Below are positions 61,451 to 64,000 of a DNA stretch of 64,000 nt, in pieces. The DNA is taken from positions 1-64,000 of the forward strand of contig CAKPYB010000011.1 in the NCBI GenBank assembly GCA_934202525.1, given 5' to 3'. The notes below the pieces were generated by a model. It worked only from the letters and a program-made list of their open reading frames with translations. It did not search any database and was not told where the DNA came from. Each line of letters opens with the position of its first letter. Position 1 is the first letter of the stretch. The stretch comes from an uncultured Prevotella sp. Lineage in GTDB: Bacteria; Bacteroidota; Bacteroidia; Bacteroidales; Bacteroidaceae. A program made the translations under genes and the position numbers.

Positions 61451-62425
61451 ATGCCGTCATTAAAAGAGATTAAAACTCGCATAGCCAGCGTTAACAGTAC
61501 CCGTAAGATTACGAGTGCGATGAAGATGGTGGCTTCCAGTAAGTTGCATCATGCTCAGGTAGCTATCCAGAATATGCTGCCTTATGGAAATATGCTGGAA
61601 CATATCCTCAAGAGTTTCCTGGTAAGTACTCCGAATGTCGACCATCCGTTGCAGTTGGAGCACAAGGAAATCAAGCGTGTAGCTCTTGTGGTATACAGTT
61701 CTAACAGCAGCTTGTGTGGTGGATTCAATTCCAACGTTATCAAGATGATGATGCATGCGGTGGACGAGTATAAGGCTCAAGGCATTGACGACATCACGGT
61801 ATATCCTATCGGACGAAAAGTGGCAGAGAAGGCACAGAAACTGGGTTTGAAGATTGGCGGTAACTTTAATGATCTTGCCGATCATCCTCATGCCAGCGCC
61901 TGTGCAGATATCGCCCATTCACTTGCCAAGCAGTATGCTGCTGGTGAGCTCGATAAGGTGGAGATGATTTATCATCACTTTAAGAGTGCCGGTTCACAGA
62001 TTCTGACCCGCAAGACTTTCTTGCCTATTGATCTCAGCACAGAGGCAATAGGAGCGGACAACGATCGTGACCTTACCTCTAATGTGGCTACGGCAAAGGC
62101 TCAGGAATATCTGCGCCAAAAGCAGGCTGAAGCTGACGGACGCCAGAGTTCTGAGGCAAAACCTCTGAATGATGACTTCATTGTAGAGCCAGACCTGGAG
62201 ACTGTGTTGGGAGTCTTGATTCCTAAACAGCTTCGACTGATGATTTATACAGCGCTGCTGGATAGCCAGGCGAGTGAGCATGCTGCCAGAATGGTAGCCA
62301 TGCAGACCGCTACGGATAATGCCGATGAACTCTTGCGCGAACTCAACTTGCAGTACAACAAGAGTCGTCAACAGGCCATTACCAATGAATTGCTTGATAT
62401 AGTGGGAGGTAGCGTAAACAACTAA
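61451..62425 (+). CDS. atpG: ATP synthase F1 subunit gamma
   Basis: A 324-residue central-stalk subunit. N-terminal coiled-coil helix MPSLKEIKTRIASVNSTRKI then TSAMKMVASSKLH; C-terminal partner helix with AMQTATDNADELLRELNLQY. It is somewhat longer than the E. coli protein (287) owing to a polar insertion near residues 210-245 (RQKQAEADGRQSSEAKP). Last gene of the operon, six bases after atpA. Confidence 0.95.
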   Translation: MPSLKEIKTRIASVNSTRKITSAMKMVASSKLHHAQVAIQNMLPYGNMLEHILKSFLVSTPNVDHPLQLEHKEIKRVALVVYSSNSSLCGGFNSNVIKMMMHAVDEYKAQGIDDITVYPIGRKVAEKAQKLGLKIGGNFNDLADHPHASACADIAHSLAKQYAAGELDKVEMIYHHFKSAGSQILTRKTFLPIDLSTEAIGADNDRDLTSNVATAKAQEYLRQKQAEADGRQSSEAKPLNDDFIVEPDLETVLGVLIPKQLRLMIYTALLDSQASEHAARMVAMQTATDNADELLRELNLQYNKSRQQAITNELLDIVGGSVNN

Positions 62426-62453
62426 GTTGCGCATCTCTTCAATCTATAAAATT

Positions 62454-62503
62454 AAATCGGGATGTTTGCAGTTCTGAACTTGCAGACATCCCGATTTTTT
62501 TAT
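62454..62503 (+). terminator. terminator of the ATP synthase operon
   Basis: AAATCGGGATGT (62454-62465) / ACATCCCGATTT (62486-62497), with inner TTGCA pairing, followed by TTTTT. Confidence 0.9.
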
Positions 62504-62623
62504 CTCCCTTAGTTACGAATGCTATCTCCCTTAGTTACGGGTATTTTCTCCCTTAGTTACGGGTATTATCTCCCTTAGTTATGAAATTATCTCCGAAGGT
62601 TATGAAAATATCTTTCGGAGATA
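62501..62623. repeat. 21-22-bp TATCTCCCTTAGTTA tandem array
   Basis: Units begin at 62501, 62523, 62545, 62567, 62588 and 62609. The first four share (T)TCTCCCTTAGTTA. The fifth is TATCTCCGAAGGTTATGAAA, close to the units at 24968-25089. The last is reversed (CTTTCGGAGATA), so 62588-62598 and 62612-62622 form a hairpin directly after the recQ stop and may end that transcript. Confidence 0.75.
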
Positions 62624-62631
62624 TTCTTCTG

Positions 62632-64000
62632 TTATAGTCCTGTATATTTCCTGATAGCCTTGATGAAGGTATCGCCATATTTATTGAGCTTGAATTCTCC
62701 GATACCACTGATCAGGCTCATGGCATTCTTGGTGGTAGGTTTCATTCTTGCGAGTTCATGAAGGCTCTTGTCGCTGAGTACGATATATGGAGGATAACCC
62801 TGTTCGTCGGCAAGGTTCTTGCGTATCTTTCTGAGGTGTTCAAAGAGCCCTTTGTCTTCCACGCCTTTCGAGTCTTCCTGGAAGATGACACGTTCGGCAT
62901 GCACCTCAGGAATGAGATTTCCCGGCTGGGCGATGGCGCCCTTCCTGTTGCGTACCGTTTTCTGTGGGCGGGTGGCTTTATCATCTTCTTCGATATAAGC
63001 CAGCGAAACATGATGTTCTCCCTTCAGTACCTTCCAGCCTAAATCGGTAACCTTCATGTAGTTGTGGTTGTTGTAGGCAATCTCGAAGAATCCCATCTGT
63101 AGCATCTGCAGCAGATAAGCATTCCAGTCCTTAGATGTTGTATCCCTACCCACACCGAAGGTTTTCATCTCGTTGTATTTGTTTTTCACAACTGCAGAAG
63201 AATGCATGCCTCTCAGAATCTCGATGCAGGTACCTACTGCAATATGCTCACCCGAACGGACCACGGCACTCAGGGCTTTCTGGGCTCTGATGGTGCCGTC
63301 GAAGGTGCGTGGAGGATTCTTGCAAACATCACAGTTGCCGCAGTTGCAGGACGATGTCTCGCCAAAATAATTCAGCAGAATGCGTCGTCGGCATACTCTC
63401 GATTCGGCATATTCCTCCATGCGGCGCAGTTTCTCCATGTTCACATCACGCTGTCCGCTTTCTTCACAGAAAGAACGGAGGGTGATGATGTCGGCCATCG
63501 AATAGAACAGTACGGTATCTGATGGTGCTCCATCTCTTCCGGCTCTACCTATTTCCTGATAGAAACTCTCGATGCTTTTAGGCATATTATAGTGGATTAC
63601 CCAGCGCACATTACTCTTGTCGATGCCCATTCCGAAAGCGATGGTAGCACATACCACCTGAATCTGGTCCATCTTGAACCGCTCCTGTACTGATGCTCTG
63701 GTCTGGGCAGTCATTCCGGCGTGATAGGCTGCGGCATTGATACCCAGATCGATAAGTTTCTGAGCTACCATTTCGGTGTTCTTGCGGGAGAGACAGTAGA
63801 TGATGCCTGCTTCTTCCGGATGATTACTGATGAAGCGGGTGATGTATTGGAGCTTTGCCTTTTTGGTGCTCTCCTGTCTTACGGTGAGGGAGAGGTTGGG
63901 ACGGTCGAAACTGCTTACGAACGTCTGCCCATTGAGATGAAGCTGGCGTATGATATCTTCGCGCGTTATCTTGTCGGCTGTGGCTGTTAGCGCCATCACC
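62632..64000 (-). CDS. recQ: ATP-dependent DNA helicase RecQ (5' part beyond the window)
   Basis: At least 455 residues of the C-terminal part; the gene continues past the right edge. Helicase motif III (ALTATAD), motif V (VVCATIAFGMGIDKSNVRWV) and motif VI (YQEIGRAGRDG) are present. Next come the RecQ zinc-binding cysteines (CRRRILLNYFG...CNCGNCDVC), the winged-helix part (GVGRDTTSKDW) and a C-terminal HRDC domain (about the last 80 residues, LARMKPTTKNAMSLISGIGE). It unwinds recombination and repair intermediates 3' to 5'. Confidence 0.95.
   Translation of the reverse strand, partial: VMALTATADKITREDIIRQLHLNGQTFVSSFDRPNLSLTVRQESTKKAKLQYITRFISNHPEEAGIIYCLSRKNTEMVAQKLIDLGINAAAYHAGMTAQTRASVQERFKMDQIQVVCATIAFGMGIDKSNVRWVIHYNMPKSIESFYQEIGRAGRDGAPSDTVLFYSMADIITLRSFCEESGQRDVNMEKLRRMEEYAESRVCRRRILLNYFGETSSCNCGNCDVCKNPPRTFDGTIRAQKALSAVVRSGEHIAVGTCIEILRGMHSSAVVKNKYNEMKTFGVGRDTTSKDWNAYLLQMLQMGFFEIAYNNHNYMKVTDLGWKVLKGEHHVSLAYIEEDDKATRPQKTVRNRKGAIAQPGNLIPEVHAERVIFQEDSKGVEDKGLFEHLRKIRKNLADEQGYPPYIVLSDKSLHELARMKPTTKNAMSLISGIGEFKLNKYGDTFIKAIRKYTGL

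Overview
The window looks like a chromosomal stretch from a gut member of the Bacteroidales, most likely Prevotellaceae (Prevotella/Segatella type). The evidence is direct. Most transcription units start behind the Bacteroidetes promoter form TTG/TTTG-N19-20-TAnnTTTG. Shine-Dalgarno sequences are rare. The gene content (BspA-type surface protein, PCMD lipoprotein, DUF4301, DUF3332, NhaD, atpDCIBEFHAG order) fits that group. Species cannot be fixed from the window alone.

Layout. 1-2200 is an accessory strip: dispersed palindromic repeats, a frameshifted small gene, a YafQ-type toxin-antitoxin pair bracketed by a 25-bp direct repeat, and a roughly 350-nt stretch that folds strongly and has its own promoter and T-run. 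2212-6000 holds a 1203-residue BspA-like surface protein and a 53-residue peptide. 6260-8710 holds a second toxin-antitoxin pair and an AAA/DUF4143 ATPase with an odd 33-bp periodic array upstream. 8750-12015 has a MoeB/ThiF-type E1 enzyme and methylmalonyl-CoA decarboxylase/propionyl-CoA carboxylase components. 12193-14604 is a TonB-dependent receptor.

14655-24903 is the most unusual part. It appears to be one leftward operon of eight genes: a three-TM membrane protein, a 1072-residue tubulin/FtsZ-like GTPase with a proline-rich linker and a GYF_2 domain, a zinc-ribbon/TM/TonB-like linker/MORN protein, and five consecutive exported proteins (one NTF2-like, one with a glycine zipper). This is my main candidate for an undescribed envelope system. 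It would connect a cytoplasmic tubulin-like polymer to the inner membrane and periplasm.

24900-25560 is a repeat-rich gap. 25566-39422 is mostly housekeeping: pheS, murB, ruvX, def, an RSH-family (p)ppGpp enzyme with a degenerate hydrolase site, small envelope proteins, a TPR protein and DUF4301. A freestanding promoter-plus-terminator unit at 30146-30247 predicts a small RNA of about 64 nt. 39637-39753 encodes a 38-residue peptide with its own promoter.

40097-46506 carries ansA, then thrS-infC-rpmI-rplT. That ribosomal/translation cluster is split between thrS and infC by a GxxExxY gene framed by direct and 33-bp perfect inverted repeats. A third toxin-antitoxin pair follows and is a paralogue of the second. 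46601-49514 is a three-gene envelope operon. Then come rpsA, nhaD, pfkA, the full nine-gene F1Fo ATP synthase operon, and the 3' part of recQ running off the right edge. A 21-22-bp TATCTCC-type tandem array next to recQ matches one 37 kb away beside the tubulin operon. I recognised no rRNA, tRNA, CRISPR array, insertion sequence or replication origin.
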